Positions 50,288 through 59,505 of a DNA stretch of 64,000 bases are shown here, in pieces. The DNA comes from Ruminococcaceae bacterium YRB3002 (lineage in GTDB: Bacteria; Bacillota; Clostridia; Saccharofermentanales; Saccharofermentanaceae). Within the stretch, counting starts at the first letter, position 1, and each line of letters opens with the position of its first letter. The stretch spans positions 124,001-188,000 of the forward strand of contig FMTG01000002.1 of the NCBI GenBank assembly GCA_900099715.1, given 5' to 3'. Position numbers and translations under genes: made by a program. A model generated the notes under the pieces. That model saw nothing but the letters and a program-made list of their open reading frames with translations, was not told the origin of the DNA and made no database searches.

Positions 50288-52789
50288 ATGATCGTTGAAC
50301 TTAACAGTAAGACAGAAAACGTAAAACTTGGCAACAAGGGTGCTTCTCTCCGGGAGATGAAGAACAATGGGTATAATGTGCCTGACGGTTTTGTTCTGGA
50401 TACTGATGAATATGATGCATTTATTGAACTGAACGGACTTCAAAAGATCATTGATGATGCGATTTCCTCACTCAATAAAGATAATATCGGCGAGATCTCG
50501 CATAAGGTTCATACGGCGATGGACAACTCCAGACTTCCTGAGAACACTGTCAAAGAGATCAAAGACAGAACCAGAGATCTCAAGCTGTATGCTGTCAGAA
50601 GCTCGGGGTCTAAGGAAGATCTTGATAAGTATTCTTTCGCCGGGCAGTATCAGACTTTCCTTAATATTGGAGGCAATGATGTAGCCCAGAAGGTCATAGG
50701 CTGCTATAAGTCTATGTTCAGTGAAGTGATACTGAGCTATCTCGTTGACCGGGCTATAGATGCCGGTGATCTTAAGATGTCTGTTGTCGTGCAGGAAATG
50801 GTAGATTCTGACTACAGCGGTATCTGCTTCACGCTCAATCCTGCTACCGGTGTTGACACTGAGGAGCTGATCGAAGTCTCTGAAGGACTGGGTGAGAATA
50901 TAGTATCCGGAAAGACTGCTCCGGAGCAGTATTTCTACGACTGGTACAAGGGAACAATGGTCAGAAAGGATCCCAAGAACAGGATCTTTACTGATTCCTG
51001 TCTGGAAGAATATGCACAGGTGTTCTTCAGCATAATGAAGCACTACGGATATCCCTGTGACATCGAGTTTGCTGTTAAGAATGATGAGCTCTTTATCCTT
51101 CAGTGCAGGCGGATAACGAAGATAAAGTATTCTGAGATCAAGGATCTCTGGACCACCGCTGATTTTAAAGACGGAGGTGTATCCGCAACGGTCTGTACAC
51201 CTTATATGTGGAGCCTTTACGAGTATATATGGGAATACTCACTCCGCAAGTTTATAGTCGATTCAAAGATACTAAGGGACGACGAGCTCCCGGCTAAACT
51301 CGGTCAGATGTATTATGGACGTCCGTACTGGAATCTGTCTGCTGTCAAAAAGACAATGAGCCAGATTATAGGCTACAGGGAACGGGAATTCGATAATGAG
51401 TACGGCATAATAGGCGATTACGAAGGCGATGGTTATGTTACGAAGAATACGCCTGCTGTACTCGCCAAGATGGCAGTCATAGCACTTGAACAGTCGAAGA
51501 TACTTAAGGACCGTACTGAGAATAACGAGCGTTATAAGAACGAGTTGCTGGACCTTTATTACGGATACAAGAAGAACCTCGATGAAGGCACTATCGAAGA
51601 CATAACAAAAGAATTTGTCCGCATCACGAAGGAGACATATCTCAGATCCGAGACTACTTATTTCTGGCAGATCTTCCTTAATACGATTCATCAGTCACTG
51701 TATAAGGACAGCCTTTTGAAATATGTGTCTGAGAGTGAATATCTGTCGCTTCTCGGAAGCATCGATAATATCTCGCATCTTCTGCCATTCTATGATATGT
51801 GGGATATAACGCGTCATATCAGGAGCGACGCCGAAGCAATAAGATACTGGAAGGAGACAGATGCTCTCACAATTGCACGCGGGCTTGACAGAAAGGAGTA
51901 TTTTATTCCGGAAGTCAGGTCTTTGATAGATAAGTACGGCTACCATTCAGATAAGGAACTGGATATCACATATCCCTGTTATTATGAGGAGCCTCATGTT
52001 GTAATCCAGATGGTAAAGGACATGGCTCTGCTCGAGGATTCTTTCTCGCCTGTTGAGGATAAGGACAAAGGTACTGCAATGTATCAGGATATTCTCGATA
52101 AGATAAAGAGCAAGGTATCCGCAGGCAAGTATAATAAGATCCTCTCGAAAGTAACTAACATGCGTCAGATGCTCTGGTGGCGTGAAGAATTCAGGGATGT
52201 CTCAACCAGATTCTATTACATGCTCAGGATGTATACTATCGAATATGCTAAGAAACTGGAGCTGGATGGGGTTCTCGAGAAGGGCGAGGATGTATGGTTC
52301 CTTAAGGTCGGAGACCTGTGGGATTATATTGACGGCACGAAGAATGCTGACGATCTGGCCGGCCTTATTAACCGTAATAAGCAATACTACAATGCTTACC
52401 GCAACTATATAAGTGAGAATGAGATCGGAAACGGCTTCACGGCGCTTCCAGCTGCAAGTGATGATGAGAATACTCTCAAAGGACTTGGCGCCAATAACGG
52501 AACGGTTGCCGGAGTTGCCAGAGTGATCGAGGATTTCTCCCAGATAGACAGGCTTAAGGAAGGGGATATACTGGTAACAAGGTTTACTGATACCGGCTGG
52601 ACTCCCAAATTTGCAATCCTGTCAGGGATCGTAACCGAGTACGGAGGAATACTCTGTCATGCTGCTATCGTGTCGAGGGAGTACGGGATCCCTGCCATTG
52701 TATGCTGCAAGGATGCAATGTCTAAGATACGCGACGGTCAGAAGATAACTGTTGACGGAACTTCCGGGACTGTGAGGCTGGACGGATGA
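50288..52789 (+). CDS. PEP-synthase/rifampin-phosphotransferase-like dikinase 1
   Basis: 833 residues. N-terminal PPDK_N ATP-grasp domain (about 10-285: LGNKGASLREMKNNGYNVPDGFVL, YAVRSSGSKEDLDKYSFAGQYQTFLN, VVVQEMVDSDYSGICFTLNPATG, DIEFAVKNDELFILQCR), a middle region of about 420 residues where the substrate should bind, and a C-terminal PEP-utiliser swivelling domain with GGILCHAAIVSREYGIPAIV; the phospho-carrier His is residue 791. There is no TIM-barrel PEP-binding domain, so this resembles rifampin phosphotransferase rather than true PEP synthase. It should transfer the beta-phosphate of ATP to an unknown hydroxyl. Confidence 0.9.
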   Translation: MIVELNSKTENVKLGNKGASLREMKNNGYNVPDGFVLDTDEYDAFIELNGLQKIIDDAISSLNKDNIGEISHKVHTAMDNSRLPENTVKEIKDRTRDLKLYAVRSSGSKEDLDKYSFAGQYQTFLNIGGNDVAQKVIGCYKSMFSEVILSYLVDRAIDAGDLKMSVVVQEMVDSDYSGICFTLNPATGVDTEELIEVSEGLGENIVSGKTAPEQYFYDWYKGTMVRKDPKNRIFTDSCLEEYAQVFFSIMKHYGYPCDIEFAVKNDELFILQCRRITKIKYSEIKDLWTTADFKDGGVSATVCTPYMWSLYEYIWEYSLRKFIVDSKILRDDELPAKLGQMYYGRPYWNLSAVKKTMSQIIGYREREFDNEYGIIGDYEGDGYVTKNTPAVLAKMAVIALEQSKILKDRTENNERYKNELLDLYYGYKKNLDEGTIEDITKEFVRITKETYLRSETTYFWQIFLNTIHQSLYKDSLLKYVSESEYLSLLGSIDNISHLLPFYDMWDITRHIRSDAEAIRYWKETDALTIARGLDRKEYFIPEVRSLIDKYGYHSDKELDITYPCYYEEPHVVIQMVKDMALLEDSFSPVEDKDKGTAMYQDILDKIKSKVSAGKYNKILSKVTNMRQMLWWREEFRDVSTRFYYMLRMYTIEYAKKLELDGVLEKGEDVWFLKVGDLWDYIDGTKNADDLAGLINRNKQYYNAYRNYISENEIGNGFTALPAASDDENTLKGLGANNGTVAGVARVIEDFSQIDRLKEGDILVTRFTDTGWTPKFAILSGIVTEYGGILCHAAIVSREYGIPAIVCCKDAMSKIRDGQKITVDGTSGTVRLDG

Positions 52790-53397
52790 TAATCGGTAAA
52801 TGGAACAGATCGGTAATACTGACATATCTTGGCATGGTGTCTGCCGTGTTCGGTATGTATCTCGCACTTGTTGCCGATAAGGTTAACTACGCATATGCCT
52901 GTCTCATGATAGCAGGGGTATGTGATCTCTTTGACGGCGCAGTTGCACGTAAGGTCAAGCGGGACGAGGAGGAGAAGGCATTTGGCGTCCAGCTTGATTC
53001 TCTTGTTGATGTTATGAGCTTTATCGCACTTCCTGTCACGATATTCGTTGCATCCGGCCTTAAGAGCATATGGTTCATGCCTTTATTCGCATTGTTTGCA
53101 ATATCGGGTATTGCCAGACTTGCGTACTTCAACATAATGACAGCTGACAGTGAGCAGCCCATCAGGTATTACACAGGGCTTCCCGTCACGTATTCGGCGC
53201 TGATATTCCCGGTGGTCAATCTCATCGGACTCGTTGCTGATGAACTGATCTACAGGATCGTATATGTTATTGCGATCCTTGCTGTTGCGGTCCTTGGCGT
53301 CATGAGGATAAGCATCGTGAAGCCAAGGGGCATAGCTTACGTATTCTTTGGCCTTCTGGCAATAGGTATGCTTATACTTTATCTTGTGGTGCTCTGA
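52786..53397 (+). CDS. pssA: CDP-alcohol phosphatidyltransferase, phosphatidylserine synthase-like
   Basis: 203 residues with about six membrane segments. The CDP-alcohol phosphotransferase motif DGxxAR...G...D...D is present as CDLFDGAVARKVKRDEEEKAFGVQLDSLVDVMSF. ARLAYFNIM and YTGLPVTYSALIFP are typical of class II PssA, and the decarboxylase downstream supports serine as the acceptor. Overlaps the dikinase stop (ATGA). Confidence 0.9.
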   Translation: MIIGKWNRSVILTYLGMVSAVFGMYLALVADKVNYAYACLMIAGVCDLFDGAVARKVKRDEEEKAFGVQLDSLVDVMSFIALPVTIFVASGLKSIWFMPLFALFAISGIARLAYFNIMTADSEQPIRYYTGLPVTYSALIFPVVNLIGLVADELIYRIVYVIAILAVAVLGVMRISIVKPRGIAYVFFGLLAIGMLILYLVVL

Positions 53398-53400
53398 CTG

Positions 53401-54261
53401 ATGAAGGTTTATGACAGGGTCAGCCGTGACTATATTGATGTTCCCCAGTACGGTCAGGGAAAGCTTGAATTTCTCTACGGAAATATAATGGGCCGGGTAC
53501 TTCTCAAGATCGTAATAAGTCCTGCCACATCAAGGCTCTACGGCTGGCTCAAAAGAAGACGTTCCTCAGCAAAGGATATACCTCCGTTTATCAGCGAATA
53601 TAATATTAACATGGACGATTTTGAGGACAGGGAATATGTATCCTTTGCCGATTTCTTTACACGCAGGGTCAGACCGGACGCCAGACCTGTCGATCCTGAT
53701 AAGAATGCATTTATCTCTCCCGCCGACTCGAAAGTCCTGTTGTACAGGATAACGGATGATCTCAGGATGAATATCAAAGGGCGTGATTATTCCGTGGATG
53801 AACTGGTTGGCGGCAAGACGGATGTAAGTTCGTATCACAACGGACTGGCGCTTGTCTTCAGGCTTTCCATGGATGACTATCACAGATACTGCTTTGTTGA
53901 CAGAGGGAGGCTTCTCTCATCTTATTCCATAAAGGGCAAACTGCATACTGTCAGCTCCCTGTCTAAGGACTATAAGATCTACAAGGAGAACTCGAGAGTC
54001 GTAACACTTTACAGTACGGATAATTTCTCGGAAATCATACAGATCGAAGTCGGGGCACTTCTGGTGGGGAAGATCGTGAACCGTGAGGTTGATGCTTTCG
54101 CAAAGGGGGAAGAGAAGGGGTATTTTGAACCCGGCGGATCTACTGTTATAATCCTTGTCAGAGATGGTATCATCAGTATCGATGATGATATAATCGAACA
54201 GAGCTCTATTGGTATAGAGACTAAGGTGCTGTATGGGGAGAAGATAGGGACCGCTTTATGA
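53401..54261 (+). CDS. psd: Phosphatidylserine decarboxylase-like proenzyme
   Basis: 286 residues. Family features: YVSFADFFTRRVRPDARPVD, ISPADSKVLLYRI, and the VFRLSMDDYHRYCFVD His motif. The C-terminal region has LLVGKIVN...GEEKGYFEPGGSTVIILV; the usual LGST self-cleavage site that forms the pyruvoyl group appears as GGST (residues about 239-242). Converts phosphatidylserine (or an analogue) to the ethanolamine lipid. Three bases after pssA and overlapping the UbiA-like gene. Confidence 0.9.
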   Translation: MKVYDRVSRDYIDVPQYGQGKLEFLYGNIMGRVLLKIVISPATSRLYGWLKRRRSSAKDIPPFISEYNINMDDFEDREYVSFADFFTRRVRPDARPVDPDKNAFISPADSKVLLYRITDDLRMNIKGRDYSVDELVGGKTDVSSYHNGLALVFRLSMDDYHRYCFVDRGRLLSSYSIKGKLHTVSSLSKDYKIYKENSRVVTLYSTDNFSEIIQIEVGALLVGKIVNREVDAFAKGEEKGYFEPGGSTVIILVRDGIISIDDDIIEQSSIGIETKVLYGEKIGTAL

Positions 54262-55160
54262 TCAGGAGACTTCATATTTACTTCAAAGAGAGATATCCGA
54301 TCATACCGAGACTTATTCTCGGTGTAATAGTGTTCCTGGAGATCCATTTTATAATCCTGCTTAATCAGGGTGTAACGTCTTTCCACATTGGCATTCAGGA
54401 ATTTGTCGGTGCTTTTACTGTCTTTGCGTTCCTTCTGTGGTTAAGAGTTGCTGATGATCTTAAGGACTTCGAGACAGATAAGAAGCTCTTCCCGGACAGA
54501 CCGCTGCCAAGCGGGCGCGTGTTCAAGAAGGATGTTGTTATAGCATGTATCATAGTGCAGGCAATAACCGTGGCACTCAATGTTATATTCATGTGGGACA
54601 GCATCATTTTCTTTGTGATCCTCTACATCTATGGATATCTGATGAGCAAGTGGTTCTTCCAGCGTGCGAAGATACAGCCGTCACTGCCATTGGCCCTTAT
54701 TACCCATAATCCTGTGCAGGCATTCGTAAATCTGTATATTATCGGCTTTACGCTGTTGAAATATGACCTGCCATGGGTCACACTTACAAATATCATGGCG
54801 TTGTGGACTCTGTACTTCCCGGCACTTATATGGGAAGTATCACGTAAGATCAAGGCTCCCAAGGACGAGAACGATTACACCACATATTCCAAACTGTTCG
54901 GTTATAAGGCATCCACAAAGTTTGTGCTTATCCTGACAATCGCTGATATCATCACTAATTTTATCCTTGTGTGGAACCTTAATAAGATCTCCGTGTGTGT
55001 CCTGTTCTTCCTTGTATCATGGATGACATGGAAGTTCGTACAGTTTATGAAGGATCCGAATCAGTTTGCTATTGTTGATAAGGTGGAGAGATATACATAT
55101 CTTCAGGAATCGACAATGCTCCTGACCATAGTGGTGTTCCTGCTTGTCGGTAAAATATAA
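54258..55160 (+). CDS. UbiA-family prenyltransferase-like membrane protein
   Basis: 300 residues with seven to nine membrane segments. The first Asp-rich motif is VADDLKDFETDKKLFPDRPLPSGR (DxxxD and basic RPLPSG stretch), the second is KDENDYTTYSKLFG (about 205-218), both positioned as in UbiA enzymes that attach prenyl chains to aromatic or glycerol-phosphate acceptors. Neither substrate is deducible. DGGGP synthases of the archaeal lipid pathway belong to the same superfamily. Confidence 0.83.
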   Translation: MIRRLHIYFKERYPIIPRLILGVIVFLEIHFIILLNQGVTSFHIGIQEFVGAFTVFAFLLWLRVADDLKDFETDKKLFPDRPLPSGRVFKKDVVIACIIVQAITVALNVIFMWDSIIFFVILYIYGYLMSKWFFQRAKIQPSLPLALITHNPVQAFVNLYIIGFTLLKYDLPWVTLTNIMALWTLYFPALIWEVSRKIKAPKDENDYTTYSKLFGYKASTKFVLILTIADIITNFILVWNLNKISVCVLFFLVSWMTWKFVQFMKDPNQFAIVDKVERYTYLQESTMLLTIVVFLLVGKI

Positions 55161-55165
55161 CACTC

Positions 55166-57409
55166 ATGTACGGCAGCAAGGCAGACAATCTTATCAGACT
55201 TAGAGATAACGGGATCAATGTTCCCGAATTCATAGTTATTCCGTATGATGAGGAACATGATCTCTCATCGCTCATTCCTGACGGGAGATATGCTGTCAGA
55301 AGCTGCTGTTCTGCTGAAGATGCGGTAGATGCCAGCTTTGCAGGACAGTTCGATACATACCTGAACGTTGCTGCCCCGGATGTTCCTGCCAGGGTGGCGG
55401 CTATACGCGGTTCTTTCGCGAAAGTTGAGGAGTATTCAAGACAGAAGGGTATAGATATCTCAGCGGCCAAGATGAACGTCATCGTTCAGAAGATGGTCGA
55501 TGCCGAACTGTCCGGCGTGATGTTTACAGCTAATCCACAGGGGCTTCTGAACGAGAGCGTTATCACCGTTGGGAGAGGCCTGGGCGAAGGCGTTGTGTCC
55601 GATAAGGTTGACACGACATCTTACTACTATAATCTCACGGATAAGATCTATTACTACGATGGCAGGGAAGACCTGTTATCCAATTCTCTCGTTGAATGCC
55701 TGATATCGACATCAGTACAGATTAAAGAACTCCTAGGCGAGTATCTGGACATCGAATTTGCTATCGCTGACGGTAAGATCTACATCCTTCAGGCCAGACC
55801 CATAACGACCCTCAAGACAGACGATCCGCTGATACTCGATAACAGCAATATCGTAGAGAGCTATCCGGGGATATCGCTGCCGCTTACTGTGTCCTTCGTG
55901 GACCTGGTGTACAGCGGTGTCTTCAAGGGCGTTTGCAGGCGCGTGCTCAAGAACGATAAGGAGCTCGATAAGCATTCCGATGTCTTTCTCAATATGACTG
56001 GCCACGCCAATGGCCGTGTCTACTATAAGATCAGCAACTGGTATACGGTGCTGAAGTTCCTGCCATTCAGCAAGAAGATAATACCTGTGTGGCAGGAGAT
56101 GCTGGGCGTTAAGAATAAGAACTACGATAAGGATGACGTGAAAGTCCCTTTCTTCACACGCGTTGCCACATACTTCAATTCTGTATATGAGCTCCTTCGC
56201 GTGCCGAAAAACATGAAGAAGCTCAATGACCTGTTCCTTGTGATCAACGGAAACTTCTATGACACGTTCAGGGACGACATGACGCCTGTTGAGCTTAAGG
56301 CATTGTTCGATGAGATCAAGGTCAAGCTTTTCGATGTGTGGGATGTGACGTTGCTCAACGATATGTATACCTTCATATACACGGGACTTGTTAAGTCCAG
56401 GCTCAAGAAGAAGGGCAGGACTGAGGAGGAGATCAACAACCTGATCAGCGGCATATCTGACCTTCACAGCATGATGCCTATCAGGACGATGGTCACCATG
56501 GCATATATAAAGGATAACCTGACGGAAGAGCATTATAACAATATGAGGAAACTCTACATCAAGGAGTATGGCGACAGGTCCCTTGAGGAACTGAAGCTCG
56601 AGAGCAGGACATACAGGACTAACCCGGAGCTCCTGGACAAGATGATCGAATCTTACCGCAAGGACCCGGTAAGGCTCGCTGAGACCCGCGAAAGTATCAT
56701 GAAGCCGCGCGACAGCGAACGCCCGGGAGGTCTTACCGGCCATTTTCTCAAGAAAGCATCTCTCGGCATCGCCAACCGTGAAATATCAAGGCTCAACAGG
56801 AGCAGGATCTACGGCATAGTGAGACTGATATTCGATACAGTGGCTAAGAGCTATGTCAGGGATGGGATCATAAGTGATGAGACTGATATCTACTATCTAA
56901 CTGTAGATGAGATCTGGGGGCTTACTGATACTCCTTCTGACATGAAGGGTATCGTTGCTGAACGTAAGGAAGAGTATGAGCTATATAAGCAGCTGCCGGC
57001 TTACTCCAGGCTGATCTTCTCTGACAGGGAATTTGATAAGAGTCACCTGTCTGTCAATTCATACCGCCGTTCTCTGGATGACTGCGAGCTTGCAGGGACA
57101 CCCTGTTCATCCGGTGTCATAGAGGGTGAGGCTGTTGTTATCAATAATGTCAATGATGCCGAAGATATCGATGGAAAGATATTGGTTACAAAGATGACTG
57201 ATCCGGGCTGGGTATTCCTCCTGGCACGTGCCGCGGGAGTCATATCAGAAAAAGGGTCACTTCTGTCACATACTGCTATAATATCGAGGGAACTTAAGGT
57301 GCCATCTGTCGTAGGTGTGCCGGGACTTCTGGATACAGTGAGTACCGGGGATGTGATAAGGATGGATGGCAGCACAGGTAAGATAGAGATCTTGCAAAGG
57401 AGCAGATAA
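55166..57409 (+). CDS. PEP-synthase/rifampin-phosphotransferase-like dikinase 2
   Basis: 747 residues, same architecture as the product of 50288 but shorter and diverged: ATP-grasp part GSKADNLIRLRDNGINVPEFIVI, YAVRSCCSAEDAVDASFAGQFDTYLN, VIVQKMVDAELSGVMFTANPQG, DIEFAIADGKIYILQARPI; middle substrate region; C-terminal GSLLSHTAIISRELKVPSVVG with carrier His at 702. The first about 10 residues of the usual N terminus are trimmed relative to the paralogue. Two dikinases in one operon imply two different phosphorylation steps. Confidence 0.9.
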   Translation: MYGSKADNLIRLRDNGINVPEFIVIPYDEEHDLSSLIPDGRYAVRSCCSAEDAVDASFAGQFDTYLNVAAPDVPARVAAIRGSFAKVEEYSRQKGIDISAAKMNVIVQKMVDAELSGVMFTANPQGLLNESVITVGRGLGEGVVSDKVDTTSYYYNLTDKIYYYDGREDLLSNSLVECLISTSVQIKELLGEYLDIEFAIADGKIYILQARPITTLKTDDPLILDNSNIVESYPGISLPLTVSFVDLVYSGVFKGVCRRVLKNDKELDKHSDVFLNMTGHANGRVYYKISNWYTVLKFLPFSKKIIPVWQEMLGVKNKNYDKDDVKVPFFTRVATYFNSVYELLRVPKNMKKLNDLFLVINGNFYDTFRDDMTPVELKALFDEIKVKLFDVWDVTLLNDMYTFIYTGLVKSRLKKKGRTEEEINNLISGISDLHSMMPIRTMVTMAYIKDNLTEEHYNNMRKLYIKEYGDRSLEELKLESRTYRTNPELLDKMIESYRKDPVRLAETRESIMKPRDSERPGGLTGHFLKKASLGIANREISRLNRSRIYGIVRLIFDTVAKSYVRDGIISDETDIYYLTVDEIWGLTDTPSDMKGIVAERKEEYELYKQLPAYSRLIFSDREFDKSHLSVNSYRRSLDDCELAGTPCSSGVIEGEAVVINNVNDAEDIDGKILVTKMTDPGWVFLLARAAGVISEKGSLLSHTAIISRELKVPSVVGVPGLLDTVSTGDVIRMDGSTGKIEILQRSR

Positions 57410-58474
57410 TTGGAACTGATCAGATTTACAGATGAGAAAGAGTACATAAAGGCTTTCTGTGATCTTCCTGCAAGGATATACACATCTAGAGACAATATGG
57501 AAGATCCTGATTCCATGAAGAAGATTTTGCTTGGAGAGCATCCGCTGTCCAAGTATTTCAGGCTGGATAAGTTCCTTGTCTATGATGAGGGAAAACCGGT
57601 CGGAAGATTTGCCATCACTACATATGAGAACGACCGGACAGCTTACTTCGGATTCTACGAATGCCTTGACAATGATGAATATGCAAAGTTCCTTTTTGAC
57701 AGCGCATATGAGTTTGTCAAGAACGGTGATTACGACAGGATGCTTGGACCTGTCGATGCTTCATTCTGGATCAAATACCGTCTCAAGATAAACAGGTTTG
57801 ATGTTCTGCCATATACAGGAGAGCCTTATAACAGGGATTACTATTTCAAGCAGTTTAAGGACAATGGCTTTATTGTCAAAGAACACTATATATCCAATGA
57901 ATTCAGGTCTGTAGATGAGTCGTATGTCAATGAGAAGTTCGAACAGAGATATGAGGAATTCATAAGTCACGGATACTCGATAGAGAGCCCGAAGACAGAA
58001 GATTTCGACAAGACGATCGACATCGTGTACAGGATGGTGACTGAGCTCTACAGTGATTTTCCGGTGTTCAAAGATGTCAGGATCGAGGATTTCCGGGAGG
58101 TCTTTAAGAGTTATAAAACAATAATGAATATGAGCATGACGAAGATCGCTTACTACAACGGCGAGGCTGTCGGCTTTTATGTGAGCGTTCCGGACTACGG
58201 CAATATCGTATATCACCTGAATCCGGTGAATATCGCGAAGATCCTGAGTATAAGAAAACACCCGAAGAAATATGTAATGCTCTATATGGGTGTTGACCAG
58301 AATCACAGGGGGCTGGGTAAGGCAATCGTTTATGCGATCATGAAGGAATTGATGGCTTCCGGACTTCCAAGCATCGGTGCGCTCGCAAGAGACGGCAAGG
58401 TTACCCAGGACTATGCTCATGATGAAGTGACGGATGTATATGAATATGTACTGCTGGAGCGTGAGGTAGTATGA
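57410..58474 (+). CDS. Two-lobed GNAT-like N-acyltransferase
   Basis: 354 residues from a TTG directly after the dikinase stop. The C-terminal lobe has GVDQNHRGLGKAIVYAIMKELMASG, an acyl-CoA loop (R-G-L-G), and the N-terminal lobe has KFLVYDEGKPVGRFAITTYEN and MLGPVDASFWIKYRLKINRF, features of large GNAT-fold acyltransferases such as those annotated only as hypothetical N-acetyltransferases. Overlaps the next gene by ATGA. Confidence 0.75.
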   Translation: MELIRFTDEKEYIKAFCDLPARIYTSRDNMEDPDSMKKILLGEHPLSKYFRLDKFLVYDEGKPVGRFAITTYENDRTAYFGFYECLDNDEYAKFLFDSAYEFVKNGDYDRMLGPVDASFWIKYRLKINRFDVLPYTGEPYNRDYYFKQFKDNGFIVKEHYISNEFRSVDESYVNEKFEQRYEEFISHGYSIESPKTEDFDKTIDIVYRMVTELYSDFPVFKDVRIEDFREVFKSYKTIMNMSMTKIAYYNGEAVGFYVSVPDYGNIVYHLNPVNIAKILSIRKHPKKYVMLYMGVDQNHRGLGKAIVYAIMKELMASGLPSIGALARDGKVTQDYAHDEVTDVYEYVLLEREVV

Positions 58475-59505
58475 ATATCAGAAGGTTTAGGGAAGACGAC
58501 GCCGGAATCGTGTCTGAGCTGATAATAAGAACTATCAGGATCTCCAACACGAAGGATTATCCGGAAGATCTCATGGAGGAACTTGTTAAGACGGAGACTC
58601 CTGAGAAGGTTACCGGCAGAGCATCGTGGACACATACATATGTTGTTGAAGACAACGGCACTATAATTGCTACAGGAGCGGTCGGTCCCTATTGGGGTAA
58701 GCTGGATGAGAGTTCACTGTTTACCATATTTGTTCTGCCTGAATATCAGGGCAAAGGCGTTGGAAGACTTATAATCAACACGCTGGAGAATGATGAGTAT
58801 GCTCTGAGGGCAAAGAGAATCGAGATACCTGCATCAATTACCGGTTTGCCGTTTTACAGAAAGATGGGCTATGACTTTAAGGATGGCAATGATCAGATAG
58901 ATGAAGAGCATCTCTACAGACTCGAGAAATTCAAACCTGTTGAAGCACTTGTGACGGAGAGGCTTTATCTTCGTCATTGGCGTGAGTCTGATGCTGAGGC
59001 TATGTATAAGTATTGTCAGGATCCCGATGTGGGACCTATCGCAGGATGGCCTCCTCATAAGAACATTGATGAGAGCCGTTATGTTATCGCGAACGTAGTA
59101 AATGGAAAAGAAGCATATGCGATCTGCTTAAGAGAGACTGACGATCCGATCGGCTGCATAGAACTCAAACTTAACGGCAGATCTGATATGGCTTTCAGCG
59201 ATGATGAATGCGAGATGGGCTATTGGCTCGGCAAACCGTTCTGGGGTCAGGGCATCATGCCGGAGGCCGGTAAAGAGTTGGTAAGACACGGCTTTGAAGA
59301 TCTTGGCATGAAGAGGATCTGGTGCGGCTATTACGATGGTAATATCAAGTCAAAGAGAGCTCAGGAGAAGATAGGCTTTATATACCAGTGGACATCCGAA
59401 TCTGTGGATGTACCATTGATGAATGAGACAAGAAGAGGCTTTGTAAGCCTGATAACAATAGAAGATTACAGAAAGGCGAAAGAAAATGAACAATCAGCTG
59501 AATGA
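58471..59505 (+). CDS. Tandem GNAT acetyltransferase fusion
   Basis: 344 residues carrying two complete GNAT domains. The first (1-145) has LFTIFVLPEYQGKGVGRLIINTLEN and IPASITGLPFYRKMGYDF. The second (about 155-330) is RimJ/RimL-like: TERLYLRHWRESDAEAMYKYCQDPDVG, CEMGYWLGKPFWGQGIMPEAGKELVRHGFEDLGMKRIW, KSKRAQEKIGF. Such fusions are known in Clostridia. Overlaps the ligase gene by 20 bases. Confidence 0.88.
   Translation: MNIRRFREDDAGIVSELIIRTIRISNTKDYPEDLMEELVKTETPEKVTGRASWTHTYVVEDNGTIIATGAVGPYWGKLDESSLFTIFVLPEYQGKGVGRLIINTLENDEYALRAKRIEIPASITGLPFYRKMGYDFKDGNDQIDEEHLYRLEKFKPVEALVTERLYLRHWRESDAEAMYKYCQDPDVGPIAGWPPHKNIDESRYVIANVVNGKEAYAICLRETDDPIGCIELKLNGRSDMAFSDDECEMGYWLGKPFWGQGIMPEAGKELVRHGFEDLGMKRIWCGYYDGNIKSKRAQEKIGFIYQWTSESVDVPLMNETRRGFVSLITIEDYRKAKENEQSAE

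Noticed and set aside
55733-56743. 336-codon minus-strand frame inside dikinase 2
   Set aside because: Long, but it mirrors the coding strand's codon periodicity and its sequence is His/Leu/Val-rich without any family feature.
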